Assembly: GCF_051401765.1 (NCBI RefSeq) | Contig: NW_027480422.1 | Location: forward strand, 24,384,001 to 24,448,000 | Direction of reading: 5' to 3' | Length of the DNA: 64,000 bases | Origin: Calliopsis andreniformis | Lineage: Eukaryota; Arthropoda; Insecta; Hymenoptera; Andrenidae | Shown here: positions 27,051-38,030 of the stretch, in pieces | How the letters are laid out: the number at the start of each line of letters is the position of its first letter | How positions within the stretch are numbered: position 1 is the first letter of the stretch | Translations under genes and position numbers: made by a program | The notes under the pieces: model-generated | Databases searched by the model: none | What the model was told of the DNA's origin: nothing | Seen by the model: the letters and a program-made list of their open reading frames with translations, nothing else

Positions 27051-30000
27051 TGGTCATTTCTACGTTCCGGGCAACCTAGGCTTAACTGTAGGGCGTTGCT
27101 CCACCTGATCGCATAGGTAGGGACTTAGAATTCAACGCCAGAAGCATAAAATACAATAAAAATGCAACAGTTTTTCTATCGTATAACAGGAATAACAGCA
27201 ACCAGTGTGAAAGTACTGGCCATTTCTACGTTCCGGGCAACCTAAGCTTCACTCTTGGGCGTTGCTCCATCACATCGAATAGCTACGACCTTAGAAGTCA
27301 ACTCCAGAAGCATAGAATACAATATAAATACAACAGCTTTTCTATCGCATAAAATGAATGATTCCAAGCAGTGTGAAAGTTATGGTCATTTCTACTTTCC
27401 GTGCAACCGAGGCTTAACTCTAGGGCATGCTCCACCAGATCGAGTAGCTAGGGACTTTGAATTCAACGCCAGAAGCATAAAATACAATAAAAATGCAAGA
27501 GCTTTTCAATCATATAACAGGAATAACTGCAACCATTGTGAAAGTACTGGTCATCTCTACGTTCCGGGTAACCTAGGCTTCACTCTTTGGCGTTGCTCCA
27601 CCAGATAGAATAGCTGGGGTCTTAGAATTCAACGCCAGAAGAATAAAATACAACATAAGTACAACAGTTTTTCCATCGTATAAAATGAATAATTACAAAC
27701 AGTGTGAAAGTAATGGTCATTTATACGTTCCGGGAAATCTAGGCTTCACTCTAGGGCGTTGCTCCACCAGATCGAATTGTTAGAGCCTTAGAAATGAACG
27801 CCAGAAGCATAAAATACAATATAAATCAACAGTTTTTCCACTGTATAATATGAATAATTGCAAACAGGGTGAAAGTTATGACCTTTTCTACGTTCCGGGC
27901 AACCAAGGCTTCACTCTAGGGCGTTGCTCCACCAGATCGAATAGTTAGGACCTAAGAAGTCAACGCCAGAAGCATAAACTACAATAAAAATGCAACAGTT
28001 TTTCCATCGTATAACAGGAATAATTGCAACCAGTGTGAAAGGAATGGTCATTTCTACGTTCCGGGAGACCTAGGCTTCACTCTAGGGCGTTGCTCCACCA
28101 GATCGAATTGTTAGGGCCTTAGAAATGAACGCCAGAAGCATAAAATACAATAAAAATACAAAAGTTTTTTCATCGTTTAACAGGAGTAATTGCAACAAGC
28201 ATGAAGGTAATGGACATTTCTACGTTCCTGGCAACCTACGCTTCACTCTAGCGCGTTGCTCCACCACATCGAATACCTACGGCCTTAGAAGTCAACGCCA
28301 GAAGCATAAAATACAATATACATACAACAGTTTTTCCATCGTATGAAATGAATTATTGCAACCAGTGTGAAAGTGATGGTCATTTCTACGTTCCGGGCAA
28401 CCAAGGCTTCACTCTAGGGCGTTGCTCCACCAGATCGAATAGTTAGGGCCTAAGAAGTCAACGCCAGAAGCATAAAATACAATGAAAATACAACATTCTT
28501 TCCATCCTATAACAGGAATAATTGCAACCAGTGTGAAGGTGATGCTCTTTTCTATGTTCCGGGCAACCTAGGCTTCACTCTAGGGCGGTGCTCCACCAGA
28601 TCAAATAGCTAGGGCCTTAGAAGGCAACGCCAGAAGCATAAAATATAATATAAATACAACAGTTTTTCTATCGTATAGCATGAATAATTCCAACCAGAGT
28701 GAAAGTAATGGTCAATTCTACGTTTCGGCCAACCTAGGCTTCACTCTAGGGCGTTGCTCCACCAGATCCAATAGTTAGGGCCTAAGAAGTCAACGCCAGG
28801 AGCACCAAATACAAACCAAATACAACAGTTTTTCCATCGTATAAAACGAATAATTGCAACTAGTGTGAAGGTAATGGTCATTTCTACGTTCCTGGCACCT
28901 AGGCTTCACTCTAGTTCGTTTTTCCATCAGATCGAATAGTTAGGGCCTAAGAAGTCAATGCCAGAAGCATAAAATACAATATAAATTCAACAGTTTTTCC
29001 ACCGTATTACAGCAATAATTGCAACCAGTGTGAAAGATATGGTCATTTCTATGTTCCGGGCAACCTAGGCTCCACTCTAGGGCGTTGCTCCAACAAATTG
29101 AATAGCTAGGGCCTCAGAAGTCAACGCCCGAAGCATAAAATACAATATAAATACAACAGTTTTTCCATCGTATAAAACGAATAGTTGCAACCATTATGAA
29201 AGTTATGGTCATTTCTTTGTTCCGGGCAACCTAGGCTTCATCCTAGGGCGTTGCTCCACCACATCGAATAGCTACGGCCTTAGACGTCAACGCCTGAAGC
29301 ATAAAATGCAATCAAAATACAAAAGTTTTTTCATCGTTTAACAGGAATAATTGCAACAAGCATGAAGGTAATGGACATTTCTACGTTCCGGGCAACCTAG
29401 GCTTCACTCTAGGGCGTTGCGCCTCCATATCGAATGCCTACGGCCTTAGAAGTCAACGCCAGAAGCATAAAATACAATATAAATACAACAGTTTTTCCAT
29501 TGTATAAAACGGATGTTTGCAACCAGTATGAAAGTTATTGTCATTTCTCCGTTCCGGGCGTCCTAGGCTTGATCCTAGGGCGTTGCTCCATCATATCGAG
29601 TAGATAGGGCCTTAGAAGTCAACGCCCGAAACATAAAATACAATGAAAATACAACAGTCTTTCAATCGTATAACAGGAATAATTGCAACTAGTGTGAAGG
29701 TAATGCTCTTTTCTATGTTCCGGGCAACCTGGGCTTCACTCTAGGGCGTTGCGCCACAAGATCGAATAGCTAGGGCCTTAGAAGACAACGCCAGAAGCTT
29801 AAAATATAATATAAATACAACAGTTTTTCCATCGTATAGCATGAATAATTCCAACCAGAGTGAAAGTAATGGTCATTTCTACGTTCCGGGCAACCTAGGC
29901 TTCATCCTAGGGCGTTGCTCCACCACATCGAATAGCTACGGCCTTAGTAGTCAACGCCAGAAGCATAAAATACAATATAAATGCAACAGTTTTTCCATTG

Positions 30001-30480
30001 TATAAAACGAATAATTGCAACCAGTCTGAAAGTTATGGTCATTTCTACGTTCCGGGCAACCTAGCCTTCACCCTAGGGCGTTGCTCCACCAGATCCAATA
30101 CTTAGGGCCTCAGAAGTCAACGCCAGAAGCTTAAAATACATTAAAAATACAACAGCTTTTCCATCGTATGACAGGAATAATTGCAACCAGTGGGAAAGCA
30201 ACAGACATTTCTACATTCCGGGCAACCTAGGCTTCACTCTAGGGCGTTCCCCACCAGACCGAATAGCTAGGACCTTAGAAGTGTTCGCCGGAAGCATAAA
30301 ATAGAATCAAAATACACAGTTTTTCCATCGTATAACAGGAATAATTGCAACCAGTGTGAAAGTGATGGTCATCTCTACGTTCCGGGCAACCTAGGGTTCA
30401 CTCTAGGGCGTTGCTCTACCAGATGGATGAGTTTGGGCCTTAGAAATTAACACCAGAAGTTTAAAATACAAAAAAAATAC
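27051..30480 (-). repeat. Diverged monomers leading to the switch, left side
   Basis: About 20 monomers, all recognisable but each with its own substitutions. I found no segment of more than about one monomer repeated closely within it or elsewhere in the window. Variants accumulate toward the end, for example AGAAGTGTTCGCCGGAAGC near 30,277 and the GATGGATGAGTTTGGGCC monomer at 30,422. The longest open frame of the window (117 codons, 27,255-27,608, plus strand) lies here; it is translated satellite and is not called as a gene. Confidence 0.85.
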
Positions 30481-30812
30481 CAGTACCTTCACACTGGTTG
30501 CAATTATTCCTGTTATACGATGGAAAAACAGTTGTATGTTTATTGTATCTTATGCTTCGTCCGTTGACTTCTAAGGCCCTGGCTATTCGATCTGGTGGAG
30601 TAACGCTCTAGGGGGATGCCTAGGTTGCTCGAAACGTAGAAATGACCATTAGATTGACTCTCGTTGCATCAGTTCCTGTCATACGTCTCGCAAACCTGCG
30701 GTATTTATTTTTAATTTTAATATTCTGGCGTTGATTTCTAAGGCCCAAACTCATCCATCTGGTGAAGCAACGCCCTAGAGTGAACCCTAGGTTGCCCGGA
30801 ACGTAGAAATGT
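30373..30812. repeat. Orientation switch with private inverted arms
   Basis: Monomers are minus-strand up to 30,480 and plus-strand from 30,481, where the sequence passes from AAAATACAAAAAAAATAC directly into CAGTACCTTCACACTGG. The left monomer breaks off inside its AT-rich part and the right one starts near the opposite end of the unit, so the joint is not symmetrical. Flanking it, 30,373-30,460 and 30,721-30,812 are inverted copies sharing at least six variants seen nowhere else in the window (GATGGATGAGTTTGGGCC, TAGAAAT, CCTAGGGTTCAC on the left; their complements on the right). About 260 bp separate the arms. Confidence 0.88.
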
Positions 30813-30953
30813 CCATTAGATTGACCCACGTTGCATCAGCTCCTGTCATACGTTCGCAAACCTGCCGTATTTATTTTTTATTTTAATCTTCTGGCGTTGA
30901 TTTCTAAGGCCCTAACTATTCGATCTGGTGGAGCAATGCCTCAGAGTTAAGTC
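30621..30953 (+). repeat. Two strongly diverged monomers beside the switch
   Basis: The landmark TAGGTTG at 30,621, 30,788 and 30,954 gives periods of 167 and 166, so these are true monomers. Their middle, however, is unlike any other: ATTAGATTGAC, CGTTGCATCAG, CCTGTCATACGT, GCAAACCTGC and GTATTTATTTTT replace the usual ACTTTCACACTGGTTGC, ATACGATGG and AAAAACTGTTG stretches. The two share these changes with each other, so they form a private subfamily of at least two units. Confidence 0.85.
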
Positions 30954-33710
30954 TAGGTTGCCCGGAACGTAGAAATGCCCATTACTTTCTCACTGGTTGC
31001 AATTATTCCTGTTATACGATGGAAAAACTGTTGTATTTTTATTGTATTTTATGCTTCCGGCGTTGACTTCTAAGGCCCTAACTCTTCGATCTGGTGAAGC
31101 AATGCCTCAGAGTTAAGTCTAGGTTGCCCGGAACGTAGAAATGGCCATTACTTTCACTCTGGTTGCAATTATTCATGCTATACGATGGAAAAACTGTTGT
31201 ATTTTTATTATATTTTATGCTTCTGGCGTTGACTTCTAATGTCCTAGCTATTCGATCTGGTGGAGCAACGCCCTAGAGTGGAGCCTAGGTTGCCCGGAAC
31301 TTAGAAATGACCGTTACTTTCACACTGTTTGCAATAATTCATTTTATACGGTGGAAAAACTGTTTTATTTGTATTGTATTTTATGCTTCTGGCGTTGACT
31401 TCGAAGGCCGTAGCTATTCGATGTGGTGGAGCAACGCGATGGAGTGAAGCCTATTTTGCCCGGAACGTAGAAATGACCACTACTTTTACATTGGTTGCAA
31501 TTATTCCTGTTATACAATGGAAAAACTGTTTTATTTATATAGTATTTTATGCATCTCGCGTTGACTTCTAAGGCCCTAACTATTCGATCTGGTGGAGCAA
31601 CACCCTAGAGTGAAGCCTAGGTTGCCCGGAACTTAGAAATGACCGCTACTTTCACACTGTTTGCAATTATTCATGTTATACTATGGAAAGACTGTTTTAT
31701 GTATATTGTATTTTATGCTTCTGGCGTTGTCTTCTAAGGCCCTAGCTATTCGATCTGGTGGAGCAATGCCTCAGAGTTAAGTCTAGGTTGCGCGGAACCT
31801 AGAAATGACCGTTACTTTCACACTGGTTGCAATTATTCCTGTTATACGATGGAAAAACTGTTGTATTTTTATTGTATTTTATGCGTCTGGCGTTGTTTTC
31901 AAGGGCCCTAACTATTCGATCTGGTGGAGCAACGCCCTAGAGTGAAGCCTAGGGGTCACGTAACGTTGAAATGGCCAGTACCTTCACACAGGTTGCAATT
32001 ATTCCTGTTATACGATGGGAAAACTGTTGTATTTTTATTTTATTTTATGAATCTGGCGTTGACTTCTAAGGCCCTCGCTATTCGATCTGGTGGAGCAATG
32101 CCTCAGAGTTAAGTCTAGGTTGCACGGAACGTAGAAATGGCCATTACTTTCACACTAGTTGCAATTATTCCTGTTATACGATGGAAAAACTGTTGTATTT
32201 TTATTGTTTTTTATGCTTCTGTTGTTGTTTTCTAAGGCCCTAACTATTCGATCTGGTGTAGTAACGCCCTAGAGTGAAGCCTAGGTTGCACGGAACGTGG
32301 AAATGGCCATTAATTTCACACTGGTTGCTATTATTCGTTTTATACGATGGAAAAGCTGTTGAATTTATTTTGTATTTTATGCTTCTGGCGTTGACTTCAT
32401 AGGCCCTAACTATTCGATCTGGTGCACCGACGCCCTAGAGTGAAGCCTAGGTTGCCCGGAACGTAAAAATGACCATAACTTTCACACTGTGTTCAATTAT
32501 ACATATTATACGATGCAAAAACTGTTGTATTTATATTGTATTTTATGCTTCTGGCGTTGTCTTCTTGGGCCCTAACTATTCGATCTGGTGTAGCAACGCC
32601 CCAGAGTGAATCCCAGGTTGCCGGAACGTAGAAATGACCGTTACCTTCACACTGATTGCAATTACTCATTCTATACGATGGAAAAACTGTTGTATTTTTA
32701 TTGTATTTTATGCTCCGGGCGTAGACTTCTAAGGCCCTAGCTATTCGACCTGGCGGAGCAACGCCCTAGATTGAAGCCTAGCTTGCCCGGAACGTAGCAA
32801 TGACTATCACTTTCACACTGGATGCAATTATTCATTTTATACATTGGAAAAACTGTTGCATTTTTATTATATTTTATGCTCCAGGCGTAGACTTCTAAGA
32901 CCCTGGCTATTCGATCTGGTGGAGCAACATCCAACATTGAATCCTAGGTTGCCCGGAACGTAGAAATGACTATCACTTTCACACTGGTTGCAATTATTCG
33001 TGTTATACGATGGAAAAACCGTTGCATTATCAATGTATTTTATGCTTCGGGCGTTGAGTTCTAGGGCCCTAACTATTCGATCTAGTGGATCAACGCCCTA
33101 GAGTCAAGCCTAGGTTGCCCGGAACGTAGAAATGACCATAACTTTCACACTGGTTGCAATTATTCGTTTTATACGATGGAAAAACTGTTGTATTTATGTT
33201 GTATTTTATGCTCTTGGCGTTGACTTCTTAGGCCCTAACTATACGATCTGGTGGAACAACGCCCTAAAGTGAAGCCTAGGTTGCCCGGAACGTAGAAATG
33301 GCCATCACTTTCACACTGGATGCAATTATTCGTTTTATACGATGGAAAAACTGTTGTATCTATATTGTGTTTTATGCTTCTGGCGTTGACTTCTTAGGCC
33401 CTAACTATTCGATGTGGTGGAGCAACGCCCTAGAGTGCAGCCTGGGTTGCCCGGAGCGTAGAAATGACCAGTACTATCACATTGGTTGCAATTATTCCTG
33501 TTATACAATGGAAAAACTGTTGTATTTATATAGTATTTTATGCCTCTGGCGTTGATTTCTAAGGTCCTAACTATTCGATCTGGTGGAGCAACGCCCTAGA
33601 GTGAAGCCTAGGTTGCCCCGAACTTAGAAATGACCGTTACTTTCACACTGTTTGCAATTATTCATTTTATACGATGGAAAAACTGTTTTATTTATATTGT
33701 ATTTTATGCT
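30954..33710 (+). repeat. Diverged monomers, right side of the switch
   Basis: About 17 monomers with individual variants and little internal duplication, mirroring the diverged zone on the left. A recurrent variant, CAATGCCTCAGAGTTAAG, marks several of them (near 30,935, 31,100, 31,765 and 32,097) and is frequent up to ~38,420. Parts resemble sequence further right: 32,701-32,960 matches 34,861-35,120 with a few changes (offset 2,160), and ~33,130-33,330 matches ~35,120-35,320 (offset near 1,990). Confidence 0.8.
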
Positions 33711-35870
33711 TCTGGCGTTGACTTCTAAGGCCCTAGCTATTCGATCTGGTGGAGCAATGCCTCAGAGTTAAGTCCAGGTTGTGCGGAACGTAGAAATGAC
33801 CATTACTTTCACACTGGTTGCAATTATTCCTGTTATACGACGGAAAAACTGTTGTATTTTTAATGTATTTTATGCTTCTGGCGTTGTTTTCTAAGGCCCT
33901 AACTATTCGATGTGGTGGAGCAACGCCCTAGAGTGAAGCCTAGGTTTCACGGAACATAGAAAAGGCCATTACCTTCACACAGGTTGCAATTATTCCTGTT
34001 ATACGATGGGAAAACTGTTGTATTTTTATTTTATTTTATGCTTCTGGAGTTGACTTCTAAGGGCCTAGCTTTACGATCTGGTGGAGCAACGACCTGGAAT
34101 GAAGCCTAGGTTGCCCGAAGTGTAGAAATGACCATTACTTTCACTCTGCTTGCAATTATACATGCTATACGATGGAAAAACTGTTGTATTTTTATTATAT
34201 TTTATGCTCCTGGCGTTGTTTTCTAAGGCCCTAAGTATTCGACCTACTCGAGCAACGCCCTAGACTGAAGCCTAGGCAGCACGGAACGTAGAAATGGCCA
34301 TTGCTTTCACACAGGTTGCAATTATCCCTGTTATACGATGGTAAAACTGTTGTATTTTTATTTTGCATTTTATGGTTCTGGCGTTGACTTCTAAGGTCTT
34401 AGCTTTTCGATATCGCGGGGCAACGTCCAAGAGTGAAGCCTATGCTGCCCGGAACGTAGAAATGACCATTACTTTCACTCTGGTTGCAATTATTCCTGTT
34501 ATACGATGGAAAAACTTTAGTGTTTTTATTTTATTTTGTGCGTCTGGCGTTGCTTTCTAATACCCTAACTATTCGACATGGTGGTGCAACGCCCTAGAGT
34601 TAAGCCTAGGTTGCACGGAACGTAGAAATGACCATCACTTTCACACTGGTTGCAATTATTCATTTTATACTATGGAAAGACTGTTTCATGCATATTGTAT
34701 TTTATGCTTCTGGCGTTGTCTTCTAAGGCCCTAGCTATTCGATCTGGTGGAGCAATGCCTCAGAGTTAAGTCTAGGTTGCCCGGAACGTAGAAATGACCA
34801 TTACTTTCACACTGGTTGCAATTATTCCTGTTATGCGATGGAAAAACTGTTGTATTTTTATTGTATTTTATGCTCCGGGCGTAGACTTCTAAGGCCCTAG
34901 CTATTCGACCTGGCGGAGCAACGCCCTAGATTGAAGCCTAGCTTGCCCGGAACATAGAAATGACTATCACTTTCACACTGGATGCAATTATTCATTTTAT
35001 ACATTGGAAAAACTGTTGCATTTTTATTATATTTTATGCTCCAGGCGTAGACTTCTAAGACCCTGGCTATTCGATCTGGTGGAGCAACATCCAACATTGA
35101 ATCCTAGGTTGCCCGGAACGTAGAAATGACCATAACTTTCACACTGGTTGCAATTATTCGTTTTATACGATGGAAAAACTGTTGTATTTATGTTGTATTT
35201 TATGCTCTTGGCGTTGACTTCTTAGGCCCTAACTATACGATCTGGTGGAACAACGCCCTAAAGTGAAGCCTAGGTTGCCCGGAACGTAGAAATGGCCATC
35301 ACTTTCACACTGGATGCAATTATTCGTTTTATACGATGGAAAAACTATTGCATTTATTTTGTATTTTATGCTTCTGGCGTTGATTTCTTATGCCCTAACT
35401 AGTCTATGTGGTGGACCGACGCCCTAGAGTGAAGCCTAGGTTGCCCGGAACGTAGAAATGACGATAACTTTCAAACTGGTTGCTATTATTCCTGTTATAC
35501 GATGGAAAAACTGTTGTATTTTTATTGTATTTTATGCTCCGGGCGTAGACTTCTAAGGCCCTAGCTATTCGATCTGGTGGAGCGACTCCCTAGAGTGAAG
35601 CCTAGGTTGCCCGGAACGTATAAATGACCATATCTTTCAGACTGGTTGCAATTATTCCTGTTATACGATGAAAAAAATGTTGTATTTTTATTGTATTTTA
35701 TGCTTCAGGCGTTGACTTCTAAGGCCCTAACTATTCGATCTGGTGGAGCAACGCCCTAGAGTGAAGCCTAGGTTGCCCGGAACTTAGATATGACCGTTAC
35801 TTTCACACTGTTTGCAATTATTCATTTTATACAATGGAAAGTCTGTTTTATATGTATTGTATTTTATGTT
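33711..35870 (+). repeat. 2,160-bp (13-monomer) tandem unit, first copy
   Basis: First copy of a tandem duplication. Compared line by line by eye with 35,871-38,030, I found no difference over the whole unit, including rare variants such as CCTAGGCAGCACGG (34,273 and 36,433) and CGATATCGCGGGGC (34,409 and 36,569). The length is two bases more than 13 x 166, and both copies carry the same extra bases. Monomers within the unit differ clearly from one another, so the identity is between units and not between neighbours. Confidence 0.92.
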
Positions 35871-38030
35871 TCTGGCGTTGACTTCTAAGGCCCTAGCTAT
35901 TCGATCTGGTGGAGCAATGCCTCAGAGTTAAGTCCAGGTTGTGCGGAACGTAGAAATGACCATTACTTTCACACTGGTTGCAATTATTCCTGTTATACGA
36001 CGGAAAAACTGTTGTATTTTTAATGTATTTTATGCTTCTGGCGTTGTTTTCTAAGGCCCTAACTATTCGATGTGGTGGAGCAACGCCCTAGAGTGAAGCC
36101 TAGGTTTCACGGAACATAGAAAAGGCCATTACCTTCACACAGGTTGCAATTATTCCTGTTATACGATGGGAAAACTGTTGTATTTTTATTTTATTTTATG
36201 CTTCTGGAGTTGACTTCTAAGGGCCTAGCTTTACGATCTGGTGGAGCAACGACCTGGAATGAAGCCTAGGTTGCCCGAAGTGTAGAAATGACCATTACTT
36301 TCACTCTGCTTGCAATTATACATGCTATACGATGGAAAAACTGTTGTATTTTTATTATATTTTATGCTCCTGGCGTTGTTTTCTAAGGCCCTAAGTATTC
36401 GACCTACTCGAGCAACGCCCTAGACTGAAGCCTAGGCAGCACGGAACGTAGAAATGGCCATTGCTTTCACACAGGTTGCAATTATCCCTGTTATACGATG
36501 GTAAAACTGTTGTATTTTTATTTTGCATTTTATGGTTCTGGCGTTGACTTCTAAGGTCTTAGCTTTTCGATATCGCGGGGCAACGTCCAAGAGTGAAGCC
36601 TATGCTGCCCGGAACGTAGAAATGACCATTACTTTCACTCTGGTTGCAATTATTCCTGTTATACGATGGAAAAACTTTAGTGTTTTTATTTTATTTTGTG
36701 CGTCTGGCGTTGCTTTCTAATACCCTAACTATTCGACATGGTGGTGCAACGCCCTAGAGTTAAGCCTAGGTTGCACGGAACGTAGAAATGACCATCACTT
36801 TCACACTGGTTGCAATTATTCATTTTATACTATGGAAAGACTGTTTCATGCATATTGTATTTTATGCTTCTGGCGTTGTCTTCTAAGGCCCTAGCTATTC
36901 GATCTGGTGGAGCAATGCCTCAGAGTTAAGTCTAGGTTGCCCGGAACGTAGAAATGACCATTACTTTCACACTGGTTGCAATTATTCCTGTTATGCGATG
37001 GAAAAACTGTTGTATTTTTATTGTATTTTATGCTCCGGGCGTAGACTTCTAAGGCCCTAGCTATTCGACCTGGCGGAGCAACGCCCTAGATTGAAGCCTA
37101 GCTTGCCCGGAACATAGAAATGACTATCACTTTCACACTGGATGCAATTATTCATTTTATACATTGGAAAAACTGTTGCATTTTTATTATATTTTATGCT
37201 CCAGGCGTAGACTTCTAAGACCCTGGCTATTCGATCTGGTGGAGCAACATCCAACATTGAATCCTAGGTTGCCCGGAACGTAGAAATGACCATAACTTTC
37301 ACACTGGTTGCAATTATTCGTTTTATACGATGGAAAAACTGTTGTATTTATGTTGTATTTTATGCTCTTGGCGTTGACTTCTTAGGCCCTAACTATACGA
37401 TCTGGTGGAACAACGCCCTAAAGTGAAGCCTAGGTTGCCCGGAACGTAGAAATGGCCATCACTTTCACACTGGATGCAATTATTCGTTTTATACGATGGA
37501 AAAACTATTGCATTTATTTTGTATTTTATGCTTCTGGCGTTGATTTCTTATGCCCTAACTAGTCTATGTGGTGGACCGACGCCCTAGAGTGAAGCCTAGG
37601 TTGCCCGGAACGTAGAAATGACGATAACTTTCAAACTGGTTGCTATTATTCCTGTTATACGATGGAAAAACTGTTGTATTTTTATTGTATTTTATGCTCC
37701 GGGCGTAGACTTCTAAGGCCCTAGCTATTCGATCTGGTGGAGCGACTCCCTAGAGTGAAGCCTAGGTTGCCCGGAACGTATAAATGACCATATCTTTCAG
37801 ACTGGTTGCAATTATTCCTGTTATACGATGAAAAAAATGTTGTATTTTTATTGTATTTTATGCTTCAGGCGTTGACTTCTAAGGCCCTAACTATTCGATC
37901 TGGTGGAGCAACGCCCTAGAGTGAAGCCTAGGTTGCCCGGAACTTAGATATGACCGTTACTTTCACACTGTTTGCAATTATTCATTTTATACAATGGAAA
38001 GTCTGTTTTATATGTATTGTATTTTATGTT
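35871..38030 (+). repeat. 2,160-bp (13-monomer) tandem unit, second copy
   Basis: Second copy, apparently identical to the first. The identity stops near 38,031-38,048, where TCTTCTACGGCC replaces ACTTCTAAGGCC. On the other side, 33,661-33,710 already differs from 35,821-35,870. The two units therefore abut with clean edges, as expected from one unequal exchange or from an assembly duplication. Confidence 0.92.

Larger units (their letters stand above)
1..30480 (-). repeat. Left satellite array, ~166-bp monomer, minus orientation
   Basis: About 183 head-to-tail monomers with no foreign insertion. The period is seen from landmarks such as CAACCTAGG, which recur every 166 bp, and from spacings between near-identical blocks that are whole multiples of 166 (1,992 = 12; 3,154 = 19; 3,320 = 20; 1,826 = 11; 1,660 = 10). 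Read on the plus strand, a monomer runs through GGTCATTTCTACGTTCCGGG, CAACCTAGGCTTCACTC, GGCGTTGCTCCACCAGATCG, AACGCCAGAAGCATAAAATA, an AT-rich stretch, TTTTTCCATCGTATAACAGG and AATAATTGCAACCAGTGTGA. Single-base indels are rare (for example a lost G near 15,619). Such arrays are typical of eukaryotic centromeric or heterochromatic DNA; that role is inferred here. Confidence 0.97.

Noticed and set aside
27255..27608. Longest open frame, 117 codons on the plus strand
   Set aside because: It is translated satellite spanning about two monomers; it has no start context, domain or neighbour, and equivalent frames in other monomers are closed by stops.
1..30480. TTAGGG in most left-arm monomers (AGTTAGGGCC), suggesting telomeric repeat
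   Set aside because: It occurs once per 166 bp and never as adjacent copies; many monomers have CTAGGG or TTAGGA instead.
30481..30960. Transposon insertion or foreign DNA at the orientation switch
   Set aside because: Monomer landmarks and the 166-167-bp spacing continue through the region, so the odd sequence is diverged satellite; no terminal repeats or target-site duplication were seen.
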